From Streptomyces niveus (GTDB lineage Bacteria > Actinomycetota > Actinomycetes > Streptomycetales > Streptomycetaceae): 64,000 nt of DNA. The stretch lies in NCBI RefSeq assembly GCF_001723055.1, contig NZ_MDCR01000015.1, positions 1-64,000 of the forward strand. The letters are read 5' to 3'. This document shows positions 1 through 9,178 of the stretch, piece by piece. Each line of letters starts with the position of its first letter. The stretch's first letter is position 1. The position numbers were made by a program, and so were the translations under genes. Below the pieces are notes generated by a model. That model did no database searches. It had not been told where the DNA came from and saw only the letters and a program-made list of their open reading frames with translations.

Positions 1-1
1 G

Positions 2-2155
2 CGGAGCCTGACTTACGGCTCCGCCCGCACCGTCTGGAAGCTGGAGATGGGCGTCATCGGGGCGGGGCGGCTGCGCCGGGGCCCGCTGCGGCTGACGGGG
101 TCGGCCGGGGCGCCCGCCGTACCGGCCGTGCACTACGTGGACGACACCACGCGCGTCGTGCCCGCGCTCTCCGGCAACAAGCTCGAACTGCGCGTGGAGC
201 CCGTACACGCCCTGCTCACCGGCCACGTGGCCGAGGGCGAGGCCGTACGCCTCGAAGGCACGCTCCATGCCACCGGCAATCCGCCGAGCGCGCTGGCCGT
301 CCAGAACTGGTACACCAAGGACGTCCACGAGGTACCTCTGCGCCTCGTGGACGGCAGCTTCAGCGCCGACGTCCCGCTCTCGGCCTTCGGCGACCCCTCC
401 GCGCGCCGGCGGTCCACCGTCCCCTGGGGCGTCCATCTCGTACGGGCCGGCGGCAGCCGCATCGCCGTGGCCGCCCGTGGCGCGGTCCGGCCCGGACACT
501 ACGGCCTCGCCGACGGCCGCGAGCTGTACGTCACCGCCAACGCGGCGGGCGACCTCGTCCTCAGCGACCAGACCGAGCAGCCGGTGGTCGACGCGCTCGA
601 CTGGACGGCGGACGGTGAGCTGATCCTGCACGGCAGTCAACCCGCGCTCCAGGCAGCCGAGTTGGTGCTGAGGCACAGCGGCCACCGCGAGGAGATCGTC
701 TTCCCGGTCGACACACTCGCCGACGGCCGGTTCCGTACGGCACTGCGGCCCGCCGCCGTCCAAGGGCTGCACGGGCTGCGCCAACTGGCCGAGGGACGCT
801 GGCTCTTGTACGTCCGGGAACCCGGCGAGAGCGACCCCGAGCGCTACACGGCCGTACGGATTCAGCCCTCGCGGCACCAGACACTCCCCCTCGTACGCAC
901 CCTGGACGGCCGGGAGTTCACCCTCGACCGGCTCCGTCAGGACATGCTCCAGCTGCACTCCGGATCCGTACTCCCGGAACAGGACCGCGGCGCGTACCGG
1001 CAGCAGCGGCTGCGCTCCGTCTACGCGAGCGCCCGCGCCGCGGGACCGCTGCGCGACGCCGTGCTCTACAGCAGCTTCGACGGCCGGCAGTACTCCGACT
1101 CCCCGCGCGCCGTCCACGAGGAACTGCTGCGCAGGCAGGCCCCGGTGGAGCATCTGTGGGTCGTACGCGATCGGCAGGTGACCCTGCCGCGCGGCGCCCG
1201 CGCCGTCGAACTGCACAGCGCCGACTGGTACGAGGCGCTGGCGCGCAGCCGGTGCGTCGTCAGCAACACCCAACTGCCCGAGTGGTTCGAGCGGGCGGAG
1301 GGCCAGTACGTCGTCCAGACCTGGCACGGCACCCCGCTCAAGCGCATCGGCCGCGACCTGACGGGCACCGCCCACGCGGACGAGGCGTACATCGCGACCC
1401 TGCCGCGCCGGGCCGCTCAGTGGAGCGTGCTCGTCTCGCCCAACCGCTTCTCCACCCCGATCATGCGCCGCGCCTTCGGCTACGAGGGCACGGTCCTGGA
1501 GTCCGGCTACCCGCGCAACGACCTGCTGCACGCGACCGACCGGGACAAGGTCGCCGACGCCGTACGCGAACTCCTCGGGATCCCCGAGGGCAAGCGCGTG
1601 ATCCTGTACGCCCCGACGTGGCGCGAGGACCAGCCCAAGAAGGGCGGCCGGTACGGGCTCGACCTCCAACTCGACCTGGAACAGGCCGCGCGGGAGCTGG
1701 CGGAGGACCATGTCCTGCTCGTGCGCCGCCACTATCTGGTCGGCGGATCGATCCCCGGCGCGGGGGGCGACGGGGGAGGCGGCGCGGCCGGCTTCGTACG
1801 GGACGTGTCCCGCTACCCGGACGTCGCCGAGCTGATGCTGATCAGCGACGCCCTGGTCACCGACTACTCGTCGCTGATGTTCGACTTCGCGCAGACGGGC
1901 CGCCCCATGTACTTCCACGCGTACGACCTGGAGCACTACCGGGACACGCTGCGCGGCTTCTACTTCGACTTCGAGTCGGCGGCGCCCGGACCGATCGTCA
2001 CCGACACCGCCGCGCTCGTGGCCGCGCTGCGAGCCCCGGGAACCCCGGAGGCCACCCCCGCGTACGAGCAGTTCCGGCAGGTCTTCTGCGACTTCGAGGA
2101 CGGCACCGCCGCCGCCAAGGTCGCGGACCTCATGCCCGTGGGGGGCGGCGCATGA
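2..2155 (+). CDS. CDP-glycerol glycerophosphotransferase family protein (5' end outside window)
   Basis: The reading frame is open to the left edge, so the true start lies upstream; an internal ATG at 47 is unlikely to be the start because coding-quality sequence precedes it. The C-terminal half (about nt 1060-2150) is a TagF-like glycerophosphotransferase domain (PF04464 type): a GRQYSDSPRAVHEEL segment, then QTWHGTPLKRIG near nt 1318 with the conserved His, YAPTWRED near 1609, and VTDYSSLMFDF near 1857. Such enzymes transfer polyol-phosphate units from a CDP-linked donor onto teichoic-acid-type wall polymers at the inner membrane face. The N-terminal part visible here is a beta-rich region of unassigned function; a GT2 domain may lie further upstream, outside the window. 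The stop overlaps the next start (ATGA), indicating an operon. Confidence 0.85.
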   Translation, partial: RSLTYGSARTVWKLEMGVIGAGRLRRGPLRLTGSAGAPAVPAVHYVDDTTRVVPALSGNKLELRVEPVHALLTGHVAEGEAVRLEGTLHATGNPPSALAVQNWYTKDVHEVPLRLVDGSFSADVPLSAFGDPSARRRSTVPWGVHLVRAGGSRIAVAARGAVRPGHYGLADGRELYVTANAAGDLVLSDQTEQPVVDALDWTADGELILHGSQPALQAAELVLRHSGHREEIVFPVDTLADGRFRTALRPAAVQGLHGLRQLAEGRWLLYVREPGESDPERYTAVRIQPSRHQTLPLVRTLDGREFTLDRLRQDMLQLHSGSVLPEQDRGAYRQQRLRSVYASARAAGPLRDAVLYSSFDGRQYSDSPRAVHEELLRRQAPVEHLWVVRDRQVTLPRGARAVELHSADWYEALARSRCVVSNTQLPEWFERAEGQYVVQTWHGTPLKRIGRDLTGTAHADEAYIATLPRRAAQWSVLVSPNRFSTPIMRRAFGYEGTVLESGYPRNDLLHATDRDKVADAVRELLGIPEGKRVILYAPTWREDQPKKGGRYGLDLQLDLEQAARELAEDHVLLVRRHYLVGGSIPGAGGDGGGGAAGFVRDVSRYPDVAELMLISDALVTDYSSLMFDFAQTGRPMYFHAYDLEHYRDTLRGFYFDFESAAPGPIVTDTAALVAALRAPGTPEATPAYEQFRQVFCDFEDGTAAAKVADLMPVGGGA

Positions 2156-5076
2156 GCACGGTCGAGATCAGCTGCGTCGTCACCGCCGGAGCGGATCCGC
2201 AGGCGCTGCGCAGGTCCGTCGAGTCCGTCGTCGCGCAGACCATGCGCGCCACCGAGGCCGTGGTGGTGCTCGGCCTGACCGTCACGGCCGCGCCCGCCAC
2301 GGGACGGACCACGGGTCGGACCACGGGACGGGCCGTGGGATCCGACGACGACCCCGAGTCGGCCGCCGACGACGTACGCGCCGTCGCCGACGAACTCGCC
2401 GCGCTGGACCCGGCGCGCGTGCGGATCGTCACGTCCGGCGCCGAGACCCCGACCACCGCCGTGCTCCGCAACCACGGCCTGGACCAGGCGCGCGGCCGGT
2501 ACGTCATCGTGCTCGGCGAGGGCGAACGCCTCCAGCGGGACGCCTGCCGCAATCTCTGGGAGGCCGCCGAACGCTCCGGCACCGAACTCGCCGCCGGCCG
2601 CTGGACCCGGCGGGCGGGCCGCCGTGCCAAGGAGCAGCCCCCGGCCCGGCTCGTCGAGAGCGAGCTGTACGCGCGCTCCCGCACCGTCGAGGCGCTGTCC
2701 GAGGCGCCCGAACTCGTCGTCGCCGACGCCCTGGTGACCGGATTCTGCGTACGTACGGCCCTCCTGGAGCGGGAAGGACTGCGGTACGCCGAGGATCTGG
2801 AGCGCGGCGAGATCCTGTTCGGCGCCCAACTGGCCGCCACCGCAGGGCGGATCGCGCTCGTCCCCAACCTGATCGTCAGCGGCCGGGCGGCCGACGACCC
2901 GGCCGGCACGTTGGAGGGGCAGCTCGCCGCACACGTACGGGTCGCCCAACTGCCCTTACTCCAGGGTGATACGGCGCTGCGCGAGGCCCGCGACCGGGCG
3001 TTCCTGGCCGACCAACTCGTGCCGCTCGCCCGGCAGTTCCCGAGGCTCGACGCGGACGAACGCGCCCGCGCCGCCGCACTGGTCGCCGCGCTGCCCGCCG
3101 CCCGGACCGACCCGGACCTGCGGCTGGACCTGCCGCCCCTGGAACGGGTCTGCCTCCAACTCCTCGCGGACGGCGACGCGGAGGGCGCACTGGCCGCCGG
3201 ATACGCGCTCGGCAGGCCCGGCGCCGTAACCTCGGCGCTCAGCGAACGGGACGGACGGGTGTACTGGGGTACGGCGTTGCCCGACGACCCGCGTGCGCGG
3301 GCGGCGCTCGACGTCACGGAGCTGGGCCACCAGTACCAGCCGCTCGCCGACACTCCGTTGCTGAACCACCTCACCCACTGCGGCCAGGAGGGCGACCGGC
3401 TCGTCCTCGAAGGACGGCTGCCGACTCCGCTCCAACTTCGCTCGTCTGAAGTGCCGTTGACGGCAACCCTGGAGTTCTTGGTACGCGGCACCGACGGTCG
3501 GCTGGTCTTCCGTACGCCCGTGGACGAGGTCTGGCGCGACTCCGACGCACTTCGCTGGCGTGCGGCCGTCGACATCGGCGCGCTGCTGCGCGTCGGCGGC
3601 GCCAGGGACCGCGTGTGCGACCCGCACTTCGCCCTGCACACGCCCGACGGCACCACCACCGGCCCCCTGTTCCTGGAGCGGGACCGGGTCGAGGCCGCGG
3701 GCCACTTCCGGGCGCGACCGCGCCGGGGCCGGCTGTTCGGCGACAGCTGGAAGCCGTACGTCACCGTCAAACACCACCTCGCGCTGCAACTCCACGCCCG
3801 CCGCCGCCCTGGCCGACTCGCGGCGGCGGCCGTCCACTACCTCACCCACTTCCGCCCGGCCCGCAAGGCGAAGAGGCTGGTCAAGGGGGTGCGGCGGCGC
3901 TTCGACCGGATCTTCGCCCGCTCCGTCAAGACGCGCGTCTACAACCGGCTGCTGATCCGGCTCCCCGTCCGCAAGGGCTCGGTGGTCTTCGAGAGCCACA
4001 TGGGCAAGTGCTACGGCGACAGCCCGCGCGCCATCCACGAGGAACTGCGCGCCCAGGGCCGGCGCGGGGTGCGCTGCACCTGGTCGTACGCGACGTCCGC
4101 CGACGGATTCCCCACGGACGTCACGCTGGTGCGCCGGCTGTCCTGGCGCTATCTGTGGGCACTGGCCCGTGCCCAGTACTGGGTCGACAACCAGGGCTTC
4201 CCGCTCGACCTGAAGAAGCCGGCGGCCACGACGTACCTCCAGACCTGGCACGGCTCCGCGTACAAACGCATGGGCTTCGCCGAGAGCCGTATCAAGGCGC
4301 AGAACGCCTCCGAGCGCGACAAGTTGAGCGCGGCGCTCGCCCGCTTCGACCACTTCCTCGTCAGGTCCGAGCACGACGTGGCGACCTTGGCCCGCGACTA
4401 CCGGCAGCCCGCCGAATCCCTGGTGGCCTGCGGCTATCCGCGCAACGACCGCCTCGTGCGGGCCCGTGCCGCCGACGAGAGCCAGGGTCGCTTCCCCCGC
4501 CCGGCAGTCGCTTCCGACCTCGGGATCCCGGACCACCGCAAGGTGGTGCTGTACGCGCCGACGTTCCGGGGTATGCCGAAGAAGGGCCGCACCACGCAAC
4601 TGCCGCTCGACGTGCGTCAGTTCGCGGAGCGGTTCGGTGACGAGTACGTCCTGCTGGTACGCGCGCACTATCTGGAGTCCGCCGCGCTGCCCGTCTGCCC
4701 GCCCGGCACCGTGATCGACGTGTCCGGTCATCACGACGTCAGCGAACTCCTCTGCCTGGCGGACGCGTTGATCACGGACTACTCCTCCATCATGTTCGAC
4801 TACGCCCTGCTGGACCGGCCGATGGTCTTCTTCACGCCCGACCTCGACGCGTACGTCGCGGAGCGCGGCAGCTACTTCGACCTGCGTGCGGAGGCGCCCG
4901 GCCCCGTGGTCGAGACCGAGGGCGAACTCCTGCGAGTCATGGACGAGTTGAAGCAGTCCGACGCCACGCACCGCGCGGACCGCGCCCGCTTCGCCGAGAA
5001 GTTCGGCGGCTACGAGAGCGGCCAGGCCGCCCGTACCGCCCTGGACGTGCTCTTCGCAGGAAGGCCCCGCCGATGA
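2152..5076 (+). CDS. Bifunctional GT2-like / CDP-glycerol glycerophosphotransferase family protein
   Basis: 974 residues. The ATG at 2152 is chosen because it overlaps the upstream stop and gives a standard GT2-type beginning (STVEISCVVTAG). Residues 1 to about 250 resemble a family-2 glycosyltransferase, but the metal-binding Asp-rich turn (LDGDD in the related gene at 11944-14187) reads LGEGE, so this domain may be inactive. A GRTTGRTTGR-type low-complexity insertion follows the first strands. The C-terminal domain (nt ~3980-5050) has the glycerophosphotransferase signatures CYGDSPRAIHEEL, QTWHGSAYKRMG and ITDYSSIMFDY. It probably acts in wall glycopolymer assembly with the flanking genes. 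The downstream GT4 gene overlaps by 4 nt. Confidence 0.85.
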   Translation: MSTVEISCVVTAGADPQALRRSVESVVAQTMRATEAVVVLGLTVTAAPATGRTTGRTTGRAVGSDDDPESAADDVRAVADELAALDPARVRIVTSGAETPTTAVLRNHGLDQARGRYVIVLGEGERLQRDACRNLWEAAERSGTELAAGRWTRRAGRRAKEQPPARLVESELYARSRTVEALSEAPELVVADALVTGFCVRTALLEREGLRYAEDLERGEILFGAQLAATAGRIALVPNLIVSGRAADDPAGTLEGQLAAHVRVAQLPLLQGDTALREARDRAFLADQLVPLARQFPRLDADERARAAALVAALPAARTDPDLRLDLPPLERVCLQLLADGDAEGALAAGYALGRPGAVTSALSERDGRVYWGTALPDDPRARAALDVTELGHQYQPLADTPLLNHLTHCGQEGDRLVLEGRLPTPLQLRSSEVPLTATLEFLVRGTDGRLVFRTPVDEVWRDSDALRWRAAVDIGALLRVGGARDRVCDPHFALHTPDGTTTGPLFLERDRVEAAGHFRARPRRGRLFGDSWKPYVTVKHHLALQLHARRRPGRLAAAAVHYLTHFRPARKAKRLVKGVRRRFDRIFARSVKTRVYNRLLIRLPVRKGSVVFESHMGKCYGDSPRAIHEELRAQGRRGVRCTWSYATSADGFPTDVTLVRRLSWRYLWALARAQYWVDNQGFPLDLKKPAATTYLQTWHGSAYKRMGFAESRIKAQNASERDKLSAALARFDHFLVRSEHDVATLARDYRQPAESLVACGYPRNDRLVRARAADESQGRFPRPAVASDLGIPDHRKVVLYAPTFRGMPKKGRTTQLPLDVRQFAERFGDEYVLLVRAHYLESAALPVCPPGTVIDVSGHHDVSELLCLADALITDYSSIMFDYALLDRPMVFFTPDLDAYVAERGSYFDLRAEAPGPVVETEGELLRVMDELKQSDATHRADRARFAEKFGGYESGQAARTALDVLFAGRPRR

Positions 5077-6239
5077 CCGCGACCACGCTGGCCACCGTGC
5101 CGCGCGAGCTGATCCTCCTCGCCAACGCCACCGACGTCCTCGGCGGCGTCACCGCCTGGACCCACCAGATGGCGCGCCTCTTCGCCGCCCACGGCCACCG
5201 CGTCCAGGTCGTCGGCATCCACGAGGCCGAGCTGAAACTCACCCTGCCCGAGCCGCCCGCGTATCCGGTGACCGCGCTCTACCCCTCCCACCCGCCCACG
5301 CCCTGGCGCCCGCGCTCGCCGCTCGCCTACTTCGACCTGCGGGCGCGACGCCGGGAGGCGGCCCGGGTCGCGGACAAGCGGCGCGCCGTCGCACGCCTCT
5401 CGGAGATCTTCCGCGCGGCCGGCCCCGGCGCCCTGGTGATCGTCACCCAGGTCTGGCCGATGGAGTGGGTCCTGGAGGCCGACACGGCGGGTGTGCGGCT
5501 GATCGGGATGAGCCACGAGTCGTACGAGTACAGCAAACGCTGCCACCGCTTCCGCTGGATCAAGAACAGCTACCCACAGGTCGACCGCTGGCTCACCCTC
5601 ACCCAGGAGGACGCGGACGCCTGGATCGCCGAGGGCTTCGACAACGTCGGCGCCCTGCCCAACGCACTCGGCGCCCTGCCCGAACTCCCCTCCCCACGAA
5701 CCGAGAAGACCGTCGCGAGCATCGGCCGCCTGGACGACCAGAAGGGCATCGACCTGCTCCTGGAATCCTGGTCCCTGATGGCCGCCGAACGCCCCGACTG
5801 GCGGCTGCGGATCTACGGCGCCGGCCAGGACGCCGCCGCGCTGAAGAAGCAGTGCACGGCGCTCGGCCTGGACGGCTCGGTCGAGTGGATGGGCCGCACC
5901 GACGACGTCGCGGGCGCCCTGGCCGCCAGCTCGGTCTTCGTCCAGTCCTCACGCGGTGAAGGGTTCCCGCTGGCCCTGATGGAAGCCATGGCGAGCGCGG
6001 TCCCGTGCGCGGCGTTCGACTGCGCGCCGGGCGTCCGCGAGATCATCACGGACGGCGAGGACGGTCTCCTGGCCCCACCGGGCGACACGGCGGCCCTGGC
6101 GGACCGCCTGCTGCGCCTGACGGGCAACCCCCGGCTGCGGGACACCCTGGGGGACCGGGCACGCGTCAATGTCCAGCGCTACTCGGAGGCCGAGATCCTG
6201 CGCCGCTGGCACGACTTGTTCGCGCTGCTGGACCGCTAG
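5073..6239 (+). CDS. Glycosyltransferase family 4 protein
   Basis: 388 residues, a GT-B fold retaining glycosyltransferase. Seen in the sequence: an N-terminal GGVTAWTHQMA glycine-rich turn, SIGRLDDQKGIDLLLESW at the start of the donor-binding half, and the EX7E-type motif SRGEGFPLALMEAMA followed by GVREIITDGEDGLLAPPGD, all typical of GT4 (PF00534/PF13692). Nucleotide-sugar donor and acceptor cannot be read from sequence. The ATGA overlap with the preceding glycerophosphotransferase makes it the last gene of the three-gene wall-polymer operon, so it likely glycosylates or primes that polymer in the cytoplasm. Confidence 0.88.
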   Translation: MTATTLATVPRELILLANATDVLGGVTAWTHQMARLFAAHGHRVQVVGIHEAELKLTLPEPPAYPVTALYPSHPPTPWRPRSPLAYFDLRARRREAARVADKRRAVARLSEIFRAAGPGALVIVTQVWPMEWVLEADTAGVRLIGMSHESYEYSKRCHRFRWIKNSYPQVDRWLTLTQEDADAWIAEGFDNVGALPNALGALPELPSPRTEKTVASIGRLDDQKGIDLLLESWSLMAAERPDWRLRIYGAGQDAAALKKQCTALGLDGSVEWMGRTDDVAGALAASSVFVQSSRGEGFPLALMEAMASAVPCAAFDCAPGVREIITDGEDGLLAPPGDTAALADRLLRLTGNPRLRDTLGDRARVNVQRYSEAEILRRWHDLFALLDR

Positions 6240-6253
6240 GGACTCTCCTCAAG

Positions 6254-6278
6254 CCGCCGGACCGGTACCCGACGGCGG
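6254..6278 (+). terminator. Possible terminator hairpin after the glycosyltransferase operon
   Basis: A CCGCCG (6254-6259) and CGGCGG (6273-6278) inverted repeat lies 15 nt after the stop codon. The loop holds an ACCGGT palindrome. There is no U-run, which is common for Streptomyces terminators. Weak evidence. Confidence 0.35.
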
Positions 6279-6368
6279 GGTCGGCGCGGTGAACCGGCGA
6301 GGGCCCGGGGCCGTTGTCGTTCGGTGTGTCCGGCGTTGGCCGGACCCTCCGGAGACAGGGAAGTTGAC

Positions 6369-6893
6369 GTGGAAGAGGAACAGCTCAACCGCATCGAGGA
6401 AATGATTGAAGAAGCGCTCGAAAGGCGACAGGGAAACCACTGGCACGCGCTCAGGTTTGAGTACGCCCTGAACTACAACCCGGGCGGGGACACGGAGTTG
6501 ATCGCGCTCAACCGGGCCGAGCACGAGGCGGAGAGCGCGTACTCGGTGAGCAGGGACAACCACGCCTACGGGTATCTCGACCCGCATGCGCGAGCCGCCG
6601 CCGAGAAGGCGTGCGGGGCGAGCATCAGCACGTCTATCGAGATGGTGCAGGTGATGGGGGCGTCCTACGCCTTGGCCATCAACGAGCACGAGGACGCGCG
6701 GGAGGCGCGGGTGCTCAGTGAGTGGGAGCGGCTGAGGAATCTCACACGGCAGCAAGAGGAACTGGCCCGCCGCGCCCGGCGTCTGGAGACCGCCGACCGG
6801 CGTCCGGCCGCGGGAACCAGTCGGCGCCCCGTGCTTCCCCGCGAACAGCCAGGCGCTCGTGGGCGTCGTACCCACGGCAGACACGGCCACTAG
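6369..6893 (+). CDS. Hypothetical protein, helical, Arg-rich tail
   Basis: 174 residues from a GTG at 6369, chosen over an earlier in-frame start because a GGAGACAGGG purine run lies about 10 nt upstream and the following residues (VEEEQLNRIEEMIEEALERR) form a clean amphipathic helix. The middle contains charged helices (EHEAESAYS, EDAREARVLSEWERLRNLTRQQEELARRARRLE) likely to form a coiled coil, and the last 35 residues are low-complexity Arg/Gly/Pro. No signal peptide or membrane segment is visible. I do not recognise the family. It sits at the left edge of an accessory interval between two wall-polymer gene sets. Confidence 0.55.
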   Translation: MEEEQLNRIEEMIEEALERRQGNHWHALRFEYALNYNPGGDTELIALNRAEHEAESAYSVSRDNHAYGYLDPHARAAAEKACGASISTSIEMVQVMGASYALAINEHEDAREARVLSEWERLRNLTRQQEELARRARRLETADRRPAAGTSRRPVLPREQPGARGRRTHGRHGH

Positions 6894-6979
6894 GGGGCGT
6901 CCTTACCGGTGGGCAGGGCGCGGGCCAGGAGCGGCAGCAGCCGGTCCCAGTGGCGCTGTAGCCCTGGCGCGTCGAACGC
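6890..6979 (-). pseudogene. Remnant of a dienelactone hydrolase C-terminus
   Basis: Read on the minus strand this gives AFDAPGLQRHWDRLLPLLAR, then ALPTGKDAP and a stop. It closely matches the end of the intact hydrolase at 9623-10360 (DAFSPTGLRHHWDRLLPLLN, then RTLPKD and a stop). Nothing recognisable as the rest of the hydrolase extends upstream on that strand, so only about 29 codons survive. Its stop codon overlaps the stop of the convergent hypothetical gene. It looks like debris of a second, deleted hydrolase copy. Confidence 0.6.
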
Positions 6980-7043
6980 GGGCCGAATCCCTGTCGCAGA
7001 CTGCGTCCGTGGACGTGATCAATCACGTACGAAAGGGCATCCC

Positions 7044-7250
7044 GTCACAACCGAGCCCAGCTGGTTCACGTCCTCGTACAGCGCCAACGGTGGCGCGTGC
7101 GTCGAGGTCGCCGTCAACCTCGCGGCTACGTGGGGTGTTGTCCCCGTCCGTGACTCCAAGTCCACGGACGGCCCGGTCCTTGACCTCCCCGCCTGCTCGT
7201 TCGCTTCCCTCGTGGCCGGCGTCAAGGCCGGAGAGTTCGGCGGCGGCTGA
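7044..7250 (+). CDS. DUF397 domain protein, orphan, start codon unclear
   Basis: About 68 residues with the full DUF397 pattern: SWFTSSYSANGGACVEVA, VPVRDSK, GPVLDLPACSFASLVAGVKAGEF. These small proteins usually sit directly downstream of an XRE/DUF5753 regulator and are thought to act with it in development; no such regulator is present here. A purine run GAAAGGG is spaced 6 nt before the codon where the family's MTT/VTT start would be, but that codon is GTC, not GTG. The only other in-frame start (GTG 6909) lies inside the hydrolase remnant. It is either initiated unusually, expressed from 6909, or a decaying gene. Confidence 0.5.
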   Translation, partial: VTTEPSWFTSSYSANGGACVEVAVNLAATWGVVPVRDSKSTDGPVLDLPACSFASLVAGVKAGEFGGG

Positions 7251-7362
7251 CCCCGGCAGTGCTGGTCGCGCACAACGCTCGGCTGGGAAACCCAGCCGAG
7301 CGCCTGTCCCAACGTTCAAAAGCTGTCGCGGTGTGCTTGATCGTCCTGATACGACATGGGGG

Positions 7363-7818
7363 ATGGTTGCTGAAGCACTGGATCCCGCTGACCGTCTGAT
7401 CGCTGAACGAGCGTGCGAACGCCTCATCGTCGAGTTTGTCCACAAGCTCGATCTCGGTGACCCGGGCGACGTGGCCGACCTGTTCACCGATGCCGGGTTC
7501 TGGGAGTGGACGGAAGGCGGTCGTCGGATTCAGGGCCGTGATGCCCTGCGGTCGTACTTCGCCGGTCGGCCCGTGGACCGGCTCTCGCGCCGGATGTGCG
7601 CCAACATCCTGGTCACCGTCACATCCGAGGCAACAGCGACCGCGACCTCGTACTTCACGACGTACCGCGTCGACGGACATACCGGCGGTCCGGTGCCCCC
7701 GCGGGCCCCGACGCAGGTCGGCCACTACGAGGACACGTTCCTCAAGGCCGAAGGCCGTTGGTTCCTCAGCTCTCGTTCCCTGCATCTGGCCTTCGCCGGA
7801 CCGACCGAGCGGCTTTGA
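7363..7818 (+). CDS. SnoaL-like / nuclear transport factor 2 fold protein
   Basis: 151 residues. The pattern is typical of the SnoaL-like (PF13577-type) cone fold: an N-terminal helix (DPADRLIAERACERLIVEFVHKLD), LGDPGDVADLFTDAGFWEW, GRRIQGRDALRSYFAGRP, then beta strands ending in GRWFLSSRSLHLAFAG. Family members are small hydrolases, isomerases or binding proteins; no substrate can be assigned. The start at ATG 7363 follows a GGGGG run closely; an alternative GTG at 7333 would add 10 residues. It stands alone between the DUF397 gene and a secreted protease. Confidence 0.65.
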   Translation: MVAEALDPADRLIAERACERLIVEFVHKLDLGDPGDVADLFTDAGFWEWTEGGRRIQGRDALRSYFAGRPVDRLSRRMCANILVTVTSEATATATSYFTTYRVDGHTGGPVPPRAPTQVGHYEDTFLKAEGRWFLSSRSLHLAFAGPTERL

Positions 7819-7988
7819 GTAGCGGCAGGGGTGCAAAGCGGGCCTGCGGATCTGACCCCCGGTATATCGGCCCAACTGGGCTTCAATCAATGGTCGTTCA
7901 GCGGGCGTTTAGGGGATCGCCTGCGGCCCCGTGGTTCGCTGCTGCGGTGCGAAAGCAAACAAGGCACCGATTTGAAAGAGGCAGCAGC

Positions 7989-9122
7989 GTGCATATACGC
8001 AGCACTCGCGGGGCGGCGATCGCCGTTCTGACAGCGATGGCCCTGATCCCCGCCACCCTGTCCGCCGCGTCGGCGGCAGAGACGTCCACACCGGCCTCCG
8101 CACCCGGCGTGACGGTTGGCGAGCAGGCGACCGACCCATCGACCGCACGCGACTACTGGACCCCGAGCCGGGTCAAGGAGGCCGTGGCGAACGAGAAGCA
8201 GGACGAGATCGACATCGCCCATGAAGCCGCCGTCGCGGCCAAGGCGACGACCGGAGCGGCCAAGACCGCCCACGCGGGCGAGGGTCCGCGCCTGACGGCG
8301 GAGGCGCCGCGGTTCCTCCCGGCCGGTAGGGACGCGACCGGCTCCCCGGCGGTGTTGGCCGCCGTGCCTGAGATGGCTCACGCGGAGAAGGTTCCCTTCC
8401 CCCAGTCGATCCCCGCGGTCATCGTCGGCAAGATCCTTTACGTCGACGCCGCAGGTGAATCGCACGGGTGCAGCGGTGCGTCGATCATCGCCGACGGCAA
8501 GAACACCGTCTGGACCGCCGGGCACTGCGTGCATCCCGGCGACGGAAGCGGAGCCGACGGCTTCCACGACTCGGTCCTGTTCATCCCTGGATACAAGGAA
8601 TCCGCCACCAGCCCCAATGGCTACGACGCGCCGTGGGGCGAATGGGTCGCCCAGACCTTCGTAGCTCCGGAGGCGTGGACCCAGGACAAGGACTACAACG
8701 AAGGCGACTTGGCCGCCTTCACCGTCAAGGCCCCGGCCGGCTACACCAATCTGGCCGACACCGTCGGTGCCCTCGGCTACAGATTCGGTGACGGATCCGA
8801 CTGGTCCGACATCATCGACTCCGGCTTCCCCGGCGAGGGCTACAACCGCACGGACATGGACGGATACACGCAGTTCTTCTGCACAGGCAACGTCGTGGAC
8901 GCCGCCAACCTGAACCCGTTCGACGACCGTCTTGAGATGGACTGCGACATGGGCGGCGGCGCGTCCGGCGGCCCCATGGCCACCACCGAGGGCCAGATCG
9001 TCGGCGCCAACAGCCATGTCGAAGTCGACGACAGCGGTGAGCGGATCAATGACAACCTGTACTCCTCGAACCACGGGAGCCAGGCCGTCGCGGTGATCAA
9101 CCGGATCAACGAACTCAACTGA
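7989..9122 (+). CDS. Secreted trypsin-like (V8/glutamyl endopeptidase-type) serine protease
   Basis: 377 residues from a GTG preceded by a GAAAGAGG ribosome-binding site. A signal peptide is visible: RSTRG, then a hydrophobic core (AAIAVLTAMALIPATLSAAS) ending in ASAAE. A propeptide-like region runs to about residue 145. The catalytic triad reads H179 in WTAGHC, D240 in NEGDLAAF and S326 in GGGASGGP, the S1B-like arrangement of chymotrypsin-fold enzymes. Probably an exported protease matured by removal of the pro-region. Monocistronic, with a strong terminator downstream. Confidence 0.85.
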   Translation: MHIRSTRGAAIAVLTAMALIPATLSAASAAETSTPASAPGVTVGEQATDPSTARDYWTPSRVKEAVANEKQDEIDIAHEAAVAAKATTGAAKTAHAGEGPRLTAEAPRFLPAGRDATGSPAVLAAVPEMAHAEKVPFPQSIPAVIVGKILYVDAAGESHGCSGASIIADGKNTVWTAGHCVHPGDGSGADGFHDSVLFIPGYKESATSPNGYDAPWGEWVAQTFVAPEAWTQDKDYNEGDLAAFTVKAPAGYTNLADTVGALGYRFGDGSDWSDIIDSGFPGEGYNRTDMDGYTQFFCTGNVVDAANLNPFDDRLEMDCDMGGGASGGPMATTEGQIVGANSHVEVDDSGERINDNLYSSNHGSQAVAVINRINELN

Positions 9123-9135
9123 TCCCAAGCGCGCC

Positions 9136-9165
9136 GAGGCCCGCAGCCCGACGGCTGCGGGCCTC
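9136..9165. terminator. Terminator between convergent genes
   Basis: A perfect 13-bp stem, GAGGCCCGCAGCC / GGCTGCGGGCCTC with a 4-nt loop, lies between the protease stop and the convergent small gene at 9179-9508, so it can serve both strands. Confidence 0.8.
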
Positions 9166-9178
9166 AAGCCGTCGTCAG

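Noticed and set aside
2130..3770. Very long minus-strand frames opposite the wall-polymer genes (also 2956-4971, 12142-14067, 21173-23722)
   Set aside because: High-GC DNA leaves antisense frames open; these encode Arg/Ser/Pro- or Val/Gly-rich sequence with no motifs, while the opposite strand has clear domains.
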